A DNA stretch of 64,000 nt from Hemerocallis citrina (GCA_017893485.1 CM030368.1:171929004-171993003); one strand, 5' to 3'; positions 1 through 11,946 are shown, counted from the first letter of the stretch. The notes: generated by a model not told the origin, from the sequence alone. Translations and numbers: made by a program.

Positions 1-1146
1 ATGAAAGATGTGAATACATGAATGCTATGCCTATGAAAACATGAATTGTGATTAATCATGAAAAGACCTTATGAGCATGAAAAGCTTGATATTGTAATTA
101 TGAGTTGAATGAGAATTAGGGTATAGCCAAGCCTTATACCGGCAATAAAAGAAATGTGAAAATGATATTGAAATGAGAAGACCAAGGTTTGGGTCATGTG
201 AAATAAATGAATAAGACCGGTATAGTGGGAATGCTAAACTCTAAGTGTTTAATTTTATTCATGATTCAATTAAACTAAGGATTAGATACATAATGAAGAT
301 GTGATGAAAGTAAGAGAAAAACATTGAGTATGAGGGCCATTGGATTGGCGGCGTGAGAGTATTCACAGGATGTCCCATGATGCGTCATGATAGGGCGTGG
401 ATACTGCTCCAGAGTACCGTCCCAGTGGCGACGCTCGTGGGGTGTTTGACGACTGCGGGTGGTGTCATGTCTATGGTAGGAGGTGAATTACCACCGGATG
501 CCTGCATGATGAGTCATGTTTCAGTGCGTTGGGATTCTCTCCAGGCGTCTAGACATGAGTTCGTAGGTCTGAAAATATCTAGGATACTTACCGTAGTTAC
601 AGTAGTAGATTAAGTCATGGTGAGGGATTGAACCCTACAAGATGAAGAACGGTTAAGGGCTTGCCCTCGGACCTATGTAGTATGGGCTGCATAGACTCTG
701 AACAAGTGCGCATTAGTGTCATATAATACAAATACTTGCATATAGGACTAAGTACACAATCACAACACGACATCAATAGGATAGTCCCTTTTAACTTTGT
801 TTGTGATAAGTTTGTGGTTTGCTAAGTATTGAGAATCGTTATACAGTTTCCGACATAGAGAGGATGGCCGTGTATAATATTTCATCAGTTGAATGAACTG
901 ACGCGCCCATAGTTTTATATGCAGGGTAAAGATGCTTGAAAAATTGAAGTATACATGCTGCTCAAGATTGATTTAAATGTTGTTTCTTGTAATTTATTGT
1001 AAATTGCTTCCGCTGTGACAATGTAAAAGTGTAATGCAACTCTGATATAAGAAAAGTTTTTATTTCCTTGTAAAATTGTACGAAAGAAGTGTAAAGATTC
1101 TGTGGAACTTCGGATTTAGTTGTATTTTGGAATTCGGGGTACTACA
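1..1146 (+). repeat. G1 5' LTR (3' third only)
   Basis: This matches the last 1.15 kb of the downstream LTR nearly base for base; its first bases align with position 8373. It ends GGGGTACTACA just before the PBS. By eye the copies differ at a few percent of positions, so the insertion is not recent. The rest of this LTR lies left of the window. Confidence 0.93.
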
Positions 1147-1149
1147 GAG

Positions 1150-1161
1150 TGGTATCAGAGC
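1150..1161 (+). promoter_or_regulatory. G1 primer-binding site, tRNA-iMet
   Basis: TGGTATCAGAGC begins 3 nt after the LTR end. It is the standard complement of the 3' end of plant initiator methionine tRNA used to prime minus-strand synthesis. Confidence 0.93.
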
Positions 1162-1303
1162 ACACTTCTAAGTAGTACAAATTTATAAGGAACGACACCC
1201 TAGAAGTAGACATTAGAGTGTGTGTTGAGTCTAGAGATTTAAATGTAAGTAACTTACATTTGTGTTGCTCTATGATTTATGCTTCTTCCTCTTTACCTTT
1301 AAG

Positions 1304-1515
1304 ATGGCGGACCACTTCGACCCAGCTGGAGATGACAATTGGCACATTATTAAGGAAGATTACTATCCCGGGCAAGCTGATTCAGATGATTTTGCAGTTT
1401 TCAGTCATCGTGTTTGGGAACTCGAGAAGAGGAAAACATGACCGATGTACTGAAGGAGGAAGTGGAGGAACTACGGGGAGAGCTTCATGAAGCCAAGAGG
1501 AACCGTAGGAGTTAG
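1304..1515 (+). pseudogene. Short leader ORF upstream of G1 gag
   Basis: Two small reading frames overlap by four bases (ATGA). The first (1304-1441, 45 codons, starts MADHFDPAGDD) is acidic. The second (1438-1515, 25 codons) is charged and looks like a coiled coil (VEEVEELRGEL-type spacing). They read like one short protein broken by a frameshift, or two ORFs joined by stop/start overlap. They sit between the PBS and gag, separated from gag by about 145 T-rich bases. I do not recognise the product. It may be a leader peptide or a divergent gag N-terminus, and could also be fortuitous. Confidence 0.4.
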
Positions 1516-1661
1516 ACCATTGTATCATCTACCGCTTTCATTTTGATGTCAGAAATGTTTTGAATTCGAATGTATAAAGTTTGAAATTCAATGAAATGGA
1601 AATGTTGACTTAAAAGTTCATGTTTTATACTTCGAATTTAATGGATCTTTTGCATCAGAAT

Positions 1662-2669
1662 ATGGCTGGAAGACGAGCTCAAAATGGTGAAGGTCTGGAC
1701 TTGGAAACGGAGCTAGTGAGGGTCTATCAGACACTCAATGTCATTGCCATGAATCAGAATCATGGAAGGGTGCCTACGAATCCAGTACCCGAAGCAATCA
1801 AACTCATGGAATCATTTAAACAGATGAAACCACTGGTGTTTGAGGGGAAGTCAGACCTTGACACGGCTGACAATTAGATTCGACAGGTAGAGACTATCTT
1901 CGAAGTCTTGGAGACTCCGGAGGGCAGCAAGGTGAAGTTGGTGACTCTGCAATTCGAGAAGGATGCGGCTGTGTGGTGGCAGTCGATGAAGAGGACGATG
2001 GGAGACTTGGTTCTTGGCTGGGAGGAATTCTTGGAGGAATTCTGCAGTCATTATTTTCTCTTAGACATCCAGGAGAAGAAGGCCATGGAGTTTCTGTCGC
2101 TGCAGCAGGGCGGGATGTCGGTTAGGGAGTATGAGACGAGGTTCACTCAGCTCTCAAGGTATGCTCCCGAATTGGTGATGGATGAGGTGAAGAAGGCTCG
2201 TAAGTTCGAGCATGGGTTGAGGACAAATTTGAGATCCAGGATGATACCCCTCGGTATCAGGAGGTTTGACAAGCTGGTCAAACGAGCGGCAGCCACGGAG
2301 GTGAACATGGAGCAGTTCCACACCGTTCAGAATCGGAGGAACAACTGGAATGCGGGGAAGAGGCCCGCAGTTGCTGGCAATGTCAGGGGATAGCCACCGG
2401 CTCAATGGTTCAAGCCTACGGGTGCGAACGCTGTTCAAGTGGCTGGAAGACCCGGGAATACTTGGGCGAGACCTCCAGTGACTTGTTTCAACTGTGAAGA
2501 GACAGGCCACTACAAGTCTCATTGCTCCAAACTGCAGGATGTCGTCCGTAATGGGCCAACTCAGCAGACCGGGAAGAAGCCGTACAAGCAGGGGCGAGTA
2601 TTTGCCTTGACTGAAGCTGACGCTGATGAGGTAGATCACGTCATCACTAGTACGAGGGAGGATGTTTAG
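1662..2669 (+). pseudogene. G1 gag (capsid/nucleocapsid), interrupted
   Basis: The start is taken at the ATG in CAGAATATGG, the same context as in element G2. The frame runs to 2669 with TAG at 1875 (expected Trp, TGG to TAG) and TAG at 2391. The middle part is the plant retrotransposon gag fold, with the AVWWQS motif and a long helical stretch. A CCHC zinc knuckle, CFNCEETGHYKSHC (about 2488-2529), marks the nucleocapsid. Gag packages genomic RNA into virus-like particles. All segments up to 2669 are in one frame, so only nonsense changes separate them. A further stop and a frameshift lie before protease. Confidence 0.85.
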
Positions 2670-2704
2670 GAGTGTTTTCTGTTGTCTCTTTTTCCCGTTA
2701 ATTA

Positions 2705-3166
2705 GTGAACTGTTATATGACGAGTGTGTGTTATGTAACAAGAGAACTTAATTTGAATAGAAAGAAAGCTGTTATTTTGTTTGATACTGGGTCCTCTCAT
2801 ACTTTTGTATCACCTAAATTTGCTAAAGTTCTGGGAGTCGAACCGAAGATATTTCCAGGCAAGGTTTTAGCAGTAGCTACTCCATCAAGGGAGACTCTAA
2901 CCACTGATCGGTACTATGCTGACTGCGAGATCATAATTGGAGATCGAATTTTCGGGATCGATCTGATCGAGCTGAATGTTTTGGGAGTCGATGTTATCAT
3001 TGGCATTGATTGGATGTCGGTGTACAGTGTGAACATCGAGTGCAAGACCAATACAGTAATAGTGAAGGCTCCAGGTGGACTTAAAGTCATTTTCCAAGGG
3101 AAGAGGAGATGTTCAGATTTGGTTGCTGCTATCATCCAGAAGAGAGGGATTCCTGTGGAGGTGTAG
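2705..3166 (+). pseudogene. G1 aspartic protease
   Basis: The retropepsin active site reads LFDTGSSHTF near 2778-2807, and the second conserved strand is DVIIGIDWMS near 2989-3018. The catalytic Asp and the TGS turn are intact. The frame differs from gag, and a short T-rich stretch with stops (2667-2720) separates them. A TAG at 3164 divides it from RT in the same frame. The enzyme would process the gag-pol polyprotein. Confidence 0.85.
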
Positions 3167-3175
3167 CAGATTCCT

Positions 3176-4560
3176 GTGGTTCGGGATTATCCGACTGTGT
3201 TCTTGAAAGATTTTTCTGGGTTACCCCCGCATCGTGATGTGGAGTTCAGCATCACCATTTACCCAGGGAGTGCACCTATTTCCAAGGCACCGTACAGGAT
3301 GGCGCCTGTGGAGCAGGACGAGATCAAACGGCAGATTGAGGAACTATTGGAGAAATGCTTTATTCAACCGAGTGCGTCATCTTGGGGAGTGCTGGTGCTT
3401 TTGGTAAAGAAGAAGGATGGTTCGATGAGGATGTGTATCGATTACCGGGAGTTGAATAAGGTCACTGTTCAGAATAAGTATCTGATTCCACGAATTGATG
3501 ACTTGTTCGATCGTCTACAAAGAACAGCTATTTTCTCCAAAATAGATCTTCGATCAGGATATCATCAAGTTCGAGTGAAAGCTGAAGATGTGCATAAGAC
3601 TGCATTCAGAACTCGACACGGGCATTACGAATTCTTAGTTATGCCGTTTGGAGTGACGAATGCGCCTGCAATCTTCATGGATATGATGAATAGAGTTCTG
3701 AGGCCGTTCATTGATTCTTTCGTCGTGGTGTTTATCGATGATATTCTTGTGTACTCCAAGTCGGAGGAGGAGCACACAGAGCATCTGGCAGTAGTTTTGA
3801 GGAAGCTTCAGAAGCATGAGTTGTATGCCAAATTGTCCAAGTGTGATTTCTGAAAATCTGAAGTGGCATTCCTAGGTCACATCCTTTCTAAGGAGGGAGT
3901 GGCAATTGATCCTCAGAAGATAGAGGCAGTGAGAGATTGGGCAAGGCCTACTACAGTGAAGGAAATCAGGAATTTTCTTGGGTTAACTGGATATTATAGG
4001 AGGTTCATCCAGGGCTATGCTCAGATAGCCGTGCCGCTCACTGGTCTGATAAAGAAGAATGTGAACTTCAAGTGGACCGAACAATGCGAGGCAAGCTTTC
4101 AGGAGTTGAAAGAGAGGCTGACTACTGAACCCATTTTGGCTTTGCCTAGAGTAGGTGTTGAGTATGATGTCTACAGCGATGCTTCACAGAGTGGGCTTGG
4201 TTGTGTCTTAATGCAAGATGGAAAAGTAATCGCTTATGGGTCTAGACAACTAAGACCGCATGAGAAGAATTATCCGACTTAAAGAAATGGAGACACTATG
4301 TGTATGGTGAGAAGCTGAGCATGTACATAGACTACAAAAGCTTGAAGTACATCTACCAGCAGAAGGATCTGAACCTGAGGCAAAGGAGATGGCTGGAGGT
4401 ACTTAAGGGCATTCATCCGGAGATTAAGTATCATCCTTGGAAGGCTAATATTTTTACTGATGCACTTAGCTGCAAGAGCAGTCTGGCGAGTTTGATTACA
4501 ACTCAGAGGCAGCTGGCAGAGGAGTTGGATCGGGCTGGTATTGAAGTTGTTCTGCAAGGC
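3176..4560 (+). pseudogene. G1 reverse transcriptase and RNase H
   Basis: The RT core is clear: [17 protein letters not shown], the YHQVRVK stretch, MPFGVTNAP, and the catalytic FIDD at about 3733-3744 followed by ILVYS. A TGA at 3851 replaces the Trp of the usual CDFW. The RNase H domain follows ([10 protein letters not shown] with the first catalytic Asp), but at 4280 the frame stops after NYPT and resumes in another frame at KRWRHYVYGE. About a dozen codons normally joining these motifs are deleted. The element cannot encode an active polymerase. Confidence 0.9.
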
Positions 4561-6024
4561 TTGGGATCATCTTTAGCTCAGTTGAGGATTCAACTGACAC
4601 TGAATGAAAGGATTATTGCAAGTCAGAAGCAAGATGCAGAGACTCAGAAGATGAAGGAGCAGGTTGGTGCTGGCAAGTTGCCCGTATTTCAAATCAGGGA
4701 TAAAGTGTTGTGGTTTGGAGAGAGGCTGTGTGTTCCGGATCAGTCGGACTTGAAAGAAAGTATTCTTCAGGAGGCACATGCTACTCTTTTGTCTGTACAT
4801 CCTAGGAGTACCAAGATGTACAAGGACATTAAACAGCATTTCTGGTGGTCAGGTTTGAAGCGGGATGTGGGTGAATTTGTGTCGAGGTGTGAGATTTGTC
4901 AACAAGCCAAACCCGAGAATCAGAAACTCGGAGGTCTATTGCAACCGTTACCTATTCCGGAATGGAAGTGGGATAACATCAGTATGGATTTCATCACGGG
5001 TTTGCCTAAGAGTCCTAAAGGCAATGATGCGATTTGGGTCATAGTCGATCGATTAACCAAGTCGGCTTACTTCTTGGCAATGAAACTCACTGCTTCGATG
5101 GACAAGTTGGCTGAGATGTATGTTGGTGAGATTGTCAGGCTTCATGGTGTTCCGCTAACCATTGTGTCTGATCGAGATGCGCTGTTTACTTCACATTTCT
5201 GGAGGAGTCTTCAGACAGCTTTGGATACCAAGATAGATTTCAAACTGCTTTTCATCCCCAGACCAATGGGCAGACCGAGAGAGTTAACCGTATTCTTGAG
5301 GACATGCTTCGGTGCTGTGTACTAGACTTTGGAGGCAGTTGGAAAAGGCATTTACCTTTGGTGGAGTTTTCCTACAACAACAGTTTTCAGACTAGCATTA
5401 GGATGGCGCTGTACAAAGCTTTGTATGGTAGGAAGTGCAGGACGCTTGTCTGTTGGTTTGAAGTTGGGGAGCGATAGATGTTTGGGCCTGAGATTGTGTA
5501 GCAGAACTCTGAAAAGATTGATCTGATCAGGAAGAGGTTGGTGGAAGCTCGGAGTAGGCAGAAGAGCTATGCAGACAATCGGAGGAGGGACCTTGAGTTT
5601 GAGGTTGGTGACTTTGTCTTTCTGAAGGTATCGCCCAGCAAAGGTGTGATCCAATTTGGCAAGGGTGGAAAGTTAGCCCCGAGGTTCATAGGCCCGTATA
5701 AAGATATTGAAAAGGATCGGAAAAAATGCTTACCAGCTTGAGTTACCGAAAGAGTTGTCTCAGGTGCACAATATCTTTCATGTGTCTATGCTGAGAGGTT
5801 ACATTCCAGATCCAAGTCATCATTTTCCCGAAGTGCCAGAGGGTTTGCAGTTAGATCTGAGTTACACTGAGCTTCCAGTTGAGATTGTTGATCGTCGGGA
5901 GAAAGTCTTGAGGAATAAGACGATACCGATGGTCAAGATAGTCTGGAGAAACCAGTTGGTTGAAGAGGCTACTTGGGAATCTGAGGAGAGGATGATGAAG
6001 GATCATCTGGAGCACTTTGCTTGA
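4561..6024 (+). pseudogene. G1 integrase with chromodomain-like tail
   Basis: The zinc-binding region (HPRSTKMY...HFWW...CEICQQAK, about 4795-4905) and the DDE core (SMDFITGLP, then IVSDRDALF) are readable up to about 5240. A frameshift there moves the FHPQTNGQTE/EDML part, with the third acidic residue, into another frame. The C-terminal part (5538-6024) has a GPY-like stretch (LAPRFIGPY) and a terminal chromodomain-like segment ending DHLEHFA. Integrase inserts the cDNA; in chromoviruses such tails guide targeting. At least two more frame changes (about 5325-5540 and 5705-5741) finish the inactivation. Confidence 0.87.
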
Positions 6025-6069
6025 TTGTTTTTTTTCTTTTTGTGTTTTGTTTTCTCACTCTTTAATTGT

Positions 6070-6102
6070 AGTTCCGGGGACGGAACTATTCTAAGGAGGG
6101 AG
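6070..6102 (+). promoter_or_regulatory. G1 hairpin and polypurine tract
   Basis: A perfect 7-bp stem (AGTTCCG at 6070, CGGAACT at 6081) closes a GGGA loop. Fourteen-odd bases later comes the purine tract CTAAGGAGGGAG, directly before the LTR start TGTTGTAATACCC. The tract primes plus-strand synthesis. Elements G2, N1 and N2 have the same hairpin with different but still paired bases. Confidence 0.8.
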
Positions 6103-9100
6103 TGTTGTAATACCCTAAATTTTTATTTTAATAAAAATGTTGATTTTCACGTGTTGTGCACGTGCAAATTTCACGTGTAGATTTATCTATTTATTTTTAT
6201 ATATAAAATTTCATTTTTATAGTATGAACAATTATTTTCTAAAAGCCTATTTTGTAAAGCCTAAAACACTATTTCTTAGCTTGAGCCCACTTTAATAATT
6301 TATTAATTTGTTATTTTGGCCCACAACTCTAAGCCCACTATTTGTGAAGCCCACAAATTTAATTAATCATTTAAATGGTCACACTTGTCATGTAGACACA
6401 AAATGTGAACAATTGATTAATTAAAAATTGTACAAACTTCAAATAGGGGGTACTAGGGGGCACGTGCATGCACGTAGTATGCAACGCACACCATTTGGAG
6501 GGCGGGTATGCATGGGAGTGATGGGGAGTGGGGTGTGTGTGTGTGCATGGATAGTTATGTGAGTGTGGGTGGTTGCTACAACTTCCCCTCCTATCCTAGC
6601 CATCCATCCTTTAACTATCTAATGAATCCTAGCCCTCCAATCCATTCTAGAATTAGTATAAATACCCCCCTACCTATTTGTATTCTACACTAAGAAACTA
6701 TTGAAAGAAAGAAAATATATAGGAGAAATATATTAGAGTGAATGTGAGTGTGTGTGTGTCCCTACCATTGTAGGCCGGCCCATTCTTTCCCCTAGGAGCT
6801 CTCGGTTTGGCAAGGAAGCAAGGAGAAGGAGCTTTTGCATCGCATTCTAGGGGACTCTATGATCTTTTATTTGGCTTTTCTCCAAAGAGGTGGGTGTTTC
6901 TCATGACTTTTAAAGTCGAAATCATGTTTGGAATGAATTGAATTGTTATTATAAAGCAACTAGTTGAAATGAAATGCATGTTTGCCGAATTAGAGGAGAA
7001 TTGATAAACTATTAGATGTGTGTTAATTTGGTTGCTAGATTCATTAATTATGAGTAAAAGTGAATGTTCTCTTTGGTTCTAATGTTAGTATGCATGCTAA
7101 GTATGTTTTAAATGCAATTGTGTGAATTAACTAGTAAAAGATTAGAACCATATTTGTTAATGAAAGTATTAAAGTAGAATAGCATATTAGAGATGAATTG
7201 ATGGAATGAATTACTAAGAAATAATTGTAAATTGTTGTAGTAGAATTCTCCATTATGTATGCCATATGAATGTTAGATTATACGAAAGAGAATGTATTTT
7301 GCAAACAAATGATTGAATGCATCATGTGTAAATTAGTGGATAAAAATATAAGTTTTATTCATTAAGAAGGATGATTTTGTGTTCTAAAAACATCATAGTT
7401 ATAAGAAAACATTGATGTAGTGAATTTTTGTGGGAAACTGTCTTTAATTATGAAGTAGTATGCTTTAGTTTTCAAATGTCGAAATTGTGATTATGAAATA
7501 CAAACTAAGGTTAAAATATATGTTTTAAAGAGTTAAAAATACCCTTAAAAATACTGGTTACTGTAGAATTAAATGTACTTTATTCTGGAAAATTTTGTTT
7601 TCGGAAGAGGAGAAAAAAGAGACAATTTTGTTCGAGATTTCATGAATTAAAATTATGAACAGAGAGTAGAATTAAAACCCAAATTATTTACTATCAAAAC
7701 AAATTGGCCACTTAGACCAACTGGTCGGAAGAGTTTGGGTCGCTACAGTAGTCGGAGGTCTCGGGTTCGATACTGTGTTTTGGTTTTTATTTTTTTGTTA
7801 AAAATCCAAATAGCCGAGAGTCTATACTTACGGAATATAACCCTTAGTTATATTGTTTGGTGGCTTTGGCGCGTTGGTCTTGTGCGCTGTCTTTTTCACC
7901 GCTGGTTGTGGGTTCGAATCCGGTTAGGGGATTTAAGTTTAAAAAAATGTTTTTTGTGGATTATGTTTGATTATTTGAGTTTTAAAAATAAATAAAATTT
8001 GGAAAAATTATGGATTAATTACTGAAAAATTATTAGGACTATATAAGAAAAACTTATGTAGCTTTTGATAAAGTGTGAATAAGAAATTGAGGTTTTTGCA
8101 AGAAAGGTCTTCTTTTTGAAATTAATTTGTCTTTTTAAATAAAGGAAAAATAAATGAGAAATTTTTGAGTTATGAAGATGAAAAATTAGTAATGATGAAT
8201 TTTTGAAAGTGTGATTGGTGTAATTAATTGGACTTCTAATTTGTGCTTGTAGTAAAATTTTGAAATGAAAATGATGGAATTGTGGAATACATGATTTATT
8301 GATCACTATTAGTTGGAATTTATTCTTACACGTAAATTGCACGTGAAGTTGAATTATTGATTATGATTAGTTATGAAAGATGTGAATACATGAATGCTAT
8401 GCCTATGAAAACATGAATTGTGATTAATCATGAAAAGACCTTATGAGCATGAAAAGCTCGATATTGTAATTTTGAGTTGAAATTGAGAATTAGGGTATAG
8501 CCAAGCCTTATACCGGCAATAAAAGAAATGTGAAAATGATATTGAAATGAGAAGACCAAGGTTTGGGTTATGTGAAATAAATGAATAAGACCGGTATAGT
8601 GAGAATGTTAAACTCAATGGGTTTGATTTTATTCTTAATTCAATTAAACTAAGGATTAGATACATAGTGAAGATGTGATGAAAGTAAGAGAAAAATATTG
8701 AGTATGAGGATCATTGGATTGGTGGCGTGAGAGTATTCACAGGATGTCCCATGATGCGTCATGATAGGGCGTGGATACTGCTCCAGAGAACCGTCCTGGT
8801 GGCAACGCTTGTGGGGTGGTTGACGACTGCGGGTGGTGTCATGTCTATGGTAGGAGCTAAATTACCACAGGATGCCTGCATGATGAGTCATGTGTCAGTG
8901 CATTGGGATTCCCTCCAGGACGCCTAGAAATGAGTTCGTATGTCAGAAAACATCTAGGATACTTACCGTAGTTAGAGTAGTAGATTAAGTCATGGTGAGG
9001 GATTGAACCCTACAAGATGAAGAACGGTTAAGGGCTTGCCCTCGGACCTATGTAGTATGGACTGCATAGACTCTGAACAAGTGGGCTTTAGTGTCATATA

Positions 9101-9521
9101 ATACAAATAATTGCATTAAGGACTAAGTGCACAATCACAACACAACATCAATAGGATAGTCCCTTTTAGCTTTGTTTGTGACAAGTTTATGGTTTGCTAA
9201 GTATTGAGAATCGTTATACTGTTTCCGGCATAGAGAGGATGACCGTGTATAATATTTTGTCAGTTGAATGAACTGACGCGCCCACAGTTTTATATGCAGG
9301 GTAAAGATGCTTGACAAATTGAAGTATACATGCTGCTCAAGATTGATTTAAATGTTGTTTTTTGTAATTTATTGTAAATTGCTTCTGCTGTGAAAATGTA
9401 AAAGTGTAATGTAACTCTGATATAAGAAAAGTTTTTATTTCCTTGTAAAATTGTACGAAGGAAGTGTAAAGATCTTGTGAAACTTCGGATTCAGTTGTAT
9501 TTTGGAATTCGGGGTGTTAGA
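6103..9521 (+). repeat. G1 3' LTR (about 3.4 kb)
   Basis: It starts TGTTGTAATACCC after the polypurine tract and ends GGGGTGTTAGA where the 5' LTR ends GGGGTACTACA; the exact last bases are uncertain. A likely TATA box (GTATAAATACC) lies near 6655, preceded by CACGTG-type palindromes (about 6460-6475) and a GT-rich run. The middle (6900-8370) is AT-rich with no convincing gene. A tRNA-like pair of modules sits at 7692-7935. Confidence 0.9.
7692..7935 (+). repeat. Two tRNA-like (SINE-head-like) modules in the G1 LTR
   Basis: Two stretches each look like a pol III type-2 promoter. Module one has an A-box-like TTAGACCAACTGGTCGG and, about 45 bp on, the B-box-like GGGTTCGATACTG (around 7768). 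Module two has GGCGCGTTGGTC and a near-perfect B box GGTTCGAATCC (around 7912). Neither folds as a full tRNA by eye (weak anticodon stem), so they are tRNA-derived repeats rather than tRNA genes. Confidence 0.45.
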
Positions 9522-9529
9522 CTTAGAGG

Positions 9530-10338
9530 GAAGAAGAAGCTAACTTCGAGAGGGCGTCCGCCTGTGCATTCTTTTCGTGGGGGATTTGGTGGAGTTATGC
9601 ATCCTTGAAAGAGACCATCAGTTATTTGAATTTGGCCAAGTACTTGGCCATGTGACTTTCTCGCGCTTCGTATTCCCCTGATACCTAGTTCACCACCAGC
9701 TGTGAGTCGCTAAATATCTTGACATGCTTGGCTCCGGGCTTGCGAGCCATGCACAGGCTGGCTATAAGGGCTTCATATTCAGCCTCGTTGTTGGATGCCC
9801 AAAAGTTGATACAGAGTGAGTGTTGGAGGATGAAATCATCTGGGCCAGTCACGATGACCCCTGCTCCACTCCCATCGGCGCACGAGGATCTATCAAAATT
9901 CACTGTCCAGAACCGGGGTTCCTTTATTGCTGTGCTGGTGTCGAGAATTGTGCTCTCTACTATGAACTCCTCTAGGGCTTGAGCCTTGATAGCGGTTCGA
10001 GGCTGATAGTTTATATCATGCTGGCTTAGTTCGATAGACCACTTCATAAGGTGCCCCGAGGTTTCGGGCTTGTAGATAACTTGTTTGAGCGGCTGGTCAG
10101 TAAGAACGACGACCGAATGGGACTGGAAGTATGGGCGAAGCTTTCGGGCGACCATGACCAATGCATAGGCCATCTTCTCTAGCTTCGGATAACAGAGTTC
10201 AGCGTTCCTGAGGACCTTACTCACATAGTAAATAAGCCTCTGTGTCTTGTCTTCTTCTCTTACTGGAACAATTCTGAGGGTTTGCTCCGAAGTGGCGAGG
10301 TATATGCAGAGGACATCCCCGGGCTTTGGCTTGCTCAA
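9530..10338 (-). pseudogene. Tat relic: RNase H plus second archaeal-type RNase H
   Basis: The first part (about 10338-9990) is the usual gypsy RNase H: YYVSKVLRNAELCYPKLEK and a later TDQPLKQV segment. The second (about 9905-9530) is a separate RNase H with WTVNFDRSSCADGSGAG, NNEAEYEALI and FSDSQLVVN carrying the acidic residues, ending KNAQADALSKLAS. Dual RNase H domains are known from Tat elements. A stop after LVVN and others near 9640 and 9600 break the second domain. Confidence 0.82.
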
Positions 10339-11090
10339 GAGTGGGGGGTTGATTAAGTAGGCCTTGAGCTAATCAAAGGACTCTTGCTTCTGTTGCCCCC
10401 ACTCAAAACCTTTAGCCCTACTGAGGGCCTTGAAGAACGGGAGACATTTTTCTCCAAACTTGGAGAAAACGCCCTACGGCCACGAGGCGTCTGATGAGTC
10501 TTTGCACATCTTTAACATTGGAGGGGGAGCCATGTTGAGTATGGCCTGAATCTTCTTGGGGTTAGCCTCTATGCCCCTTTGGCTGACCATGAACCCCAGG
10601 AATTTTGCCGAATGAGACGCCGAAAGCACACGTTAAAAGCCTCTTGGAGATCTGAGACATGATTCGGTTTGCTGACGCTCTTCACCATCATGTCATCTAC
10701 GTAGAATTCCATGTTCCGCCCGATCTGTTCCTTGAAGACCTTGTTAACAAGGCGCTGATAGGTGGCACCAGCATTCTTAAGCCTGAAGGGCATGACCCGA
10801 TAGCAATATAGAATCTGTTCGGTGATGAAAGAGGTCTTCGGAATGTCTAGATGGAAAATTCTGATCTGATTGTACCTAGAAAATGCATCCATGAAGCTTA
10901 AGAGTTCGTGGCCCGAGGTTGCATCAATCAGGGCATCAATACTCGGGAGCGGGAATGGATCTTTGGGGCAGGCTTTGTTTAGATCCGTGAAGTCAATGCA
11001 GATCCTCCAGCTCCCGTTGGCTTTCTTGACCATCACGACATTGGACAGCCATTCTGGATAGTTGACCTCCTGTATGAACCAAGCCTTCAA
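10339..11090 (-). pseudogene. Tat relic: reverse transcriptase
   Basis: Motifs in order are VKKANGSWRICIDFTDLN, KACPKDPFPLPSID, LLSFMDAFSRYNQI, MPFRLKNAGATYQR and the catalytic FYVDDMMVKS. The YVDD centre is intact at about 10690-10710. After 10569 the frame breaks, and the rest of the thumb is scattered over 10339-10560 with stops. Confidence 0.85.
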
Positions 11091-11097
11091 GAGTTTC

Positions 11098-11946
11098 TCA
11101 ACCTCTTCTTTGATGGCTTGCTAGAGCTCGGGGGAGAATTTGTGTTGCTTTGCTAGACAGGTCTGGCCCCCAAAGCGACACTGAGGTGGTGCATGAGGAG
11201 CTCTTTGGAGATTCCGGCATGTTAGTTGTAGTCCAAGCAAACATATCACGATTTCCCCTTATACAGTGGATAATGTCGGATCTGACGGGAGGAGGAAGGA
11301 CTTTGCTAATCTGGAATCTCCTGGTCGAGTCTCCTTCTGAGAAGGGCACCTCTTGCAGCTCATCGACCAGCTCTGATATAGGTTGGCTACTCCCTTGGGA
11401 GAGTTCAAGAGCTTCAAGGGAAAGGACCGGTCCTCCCACTGAGGTCACGTAGCATTTACGAGCTGCCTCCTGGCTCCCTCTGACTTCTCCCACGCCAGCT
11501 GTGGTGGAAAACTTCATCTTCATGTGGTAGGCCGAGGGTATGGCCAGGAGAGCAGCTAGGCCTGGTCAGCCCAGGATGACGTTGTAAGCAGCCTTCACAT
11601 TTACCACCATGAAGTCCATCAGCTCGGTTCGGGTGATGGGAGTTTTACCAGCGGTTACGTCGAGAGTTATGACACCCTCAATCATTACTGGCACTCCTGT
11701 GAACATGTGGAGAGTGTAGCCGGTGGGCTTGAGTTGATCCCTGGACAGTATGAGACTCTGGGAGGCCTCTAGAAAAAGTATGTTGACCGAACTTCTGTTG
11801 TCGACCAAGACTCGGCGCACATCGAAGTTAGCCATATGGACGTTTATCACCAGGGCGTCACAATGGGGTGTTCGGATGCCCTCCAGATCTCTATCTGAAA
11901 AAGTGACAGGGACCCCAAGGCCCTTGGGGGGAGGATGGTTCTGCAC
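11098..11946 (-). pseudogene. Tat relic: protease and linker
   Basis: The protease active-site region reads VDNRSSVNILF near 11800-11770: the Asp is present, but the glycine of the usual D-[ST]-G is Arg, a disabling change if real. The C-terminal motif AYNVILG follows. The next frame (11523-11098) is the Tat-type linker with MKFSTTAGVGEVRG and the DMFAWTTTNMP stretch that normally leads into RT. A stop or frame break lies between the two parts. Confidence 0.75.

Larger units (their letters stand above)
1..9521 (+). mobile_element. Ty3/gypsy LTR retrotransposon G1, degenerate
   Basis: The two LTRs match (1-1146 against 8373-9521). Between them lie, in order, a PBS, a short leader ORF, gag, protease, RT, RNase H, integrase and a chromodomain-like tail. 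The domain order (integrase last) is Ty3/gypsy. The C-terminal tail (about 5880-6010, ending with a VEEATWE motif) and the very long LTR (about 3.4 kb) suggest a Tekay/Del-like chromovirus, which is inference. The 5' LTR is incomplete because the window begins inside it. Coding capacity is destroyed by at least five in-frame stops, several frameshifts and a deletion of about a dozen codons in RNase H. The 3' end abuts a Tat-element relic, so G1 inserted into an older element. The left TSD is outside the window. Confidence 0.93.

Noticed and set aside
7860..7930. Functional tRNA gene
   Set aside because: The B box is good, but the anticodon stem and acceptor stem do not pair by eye; treated as a tRNA-derived repeat.
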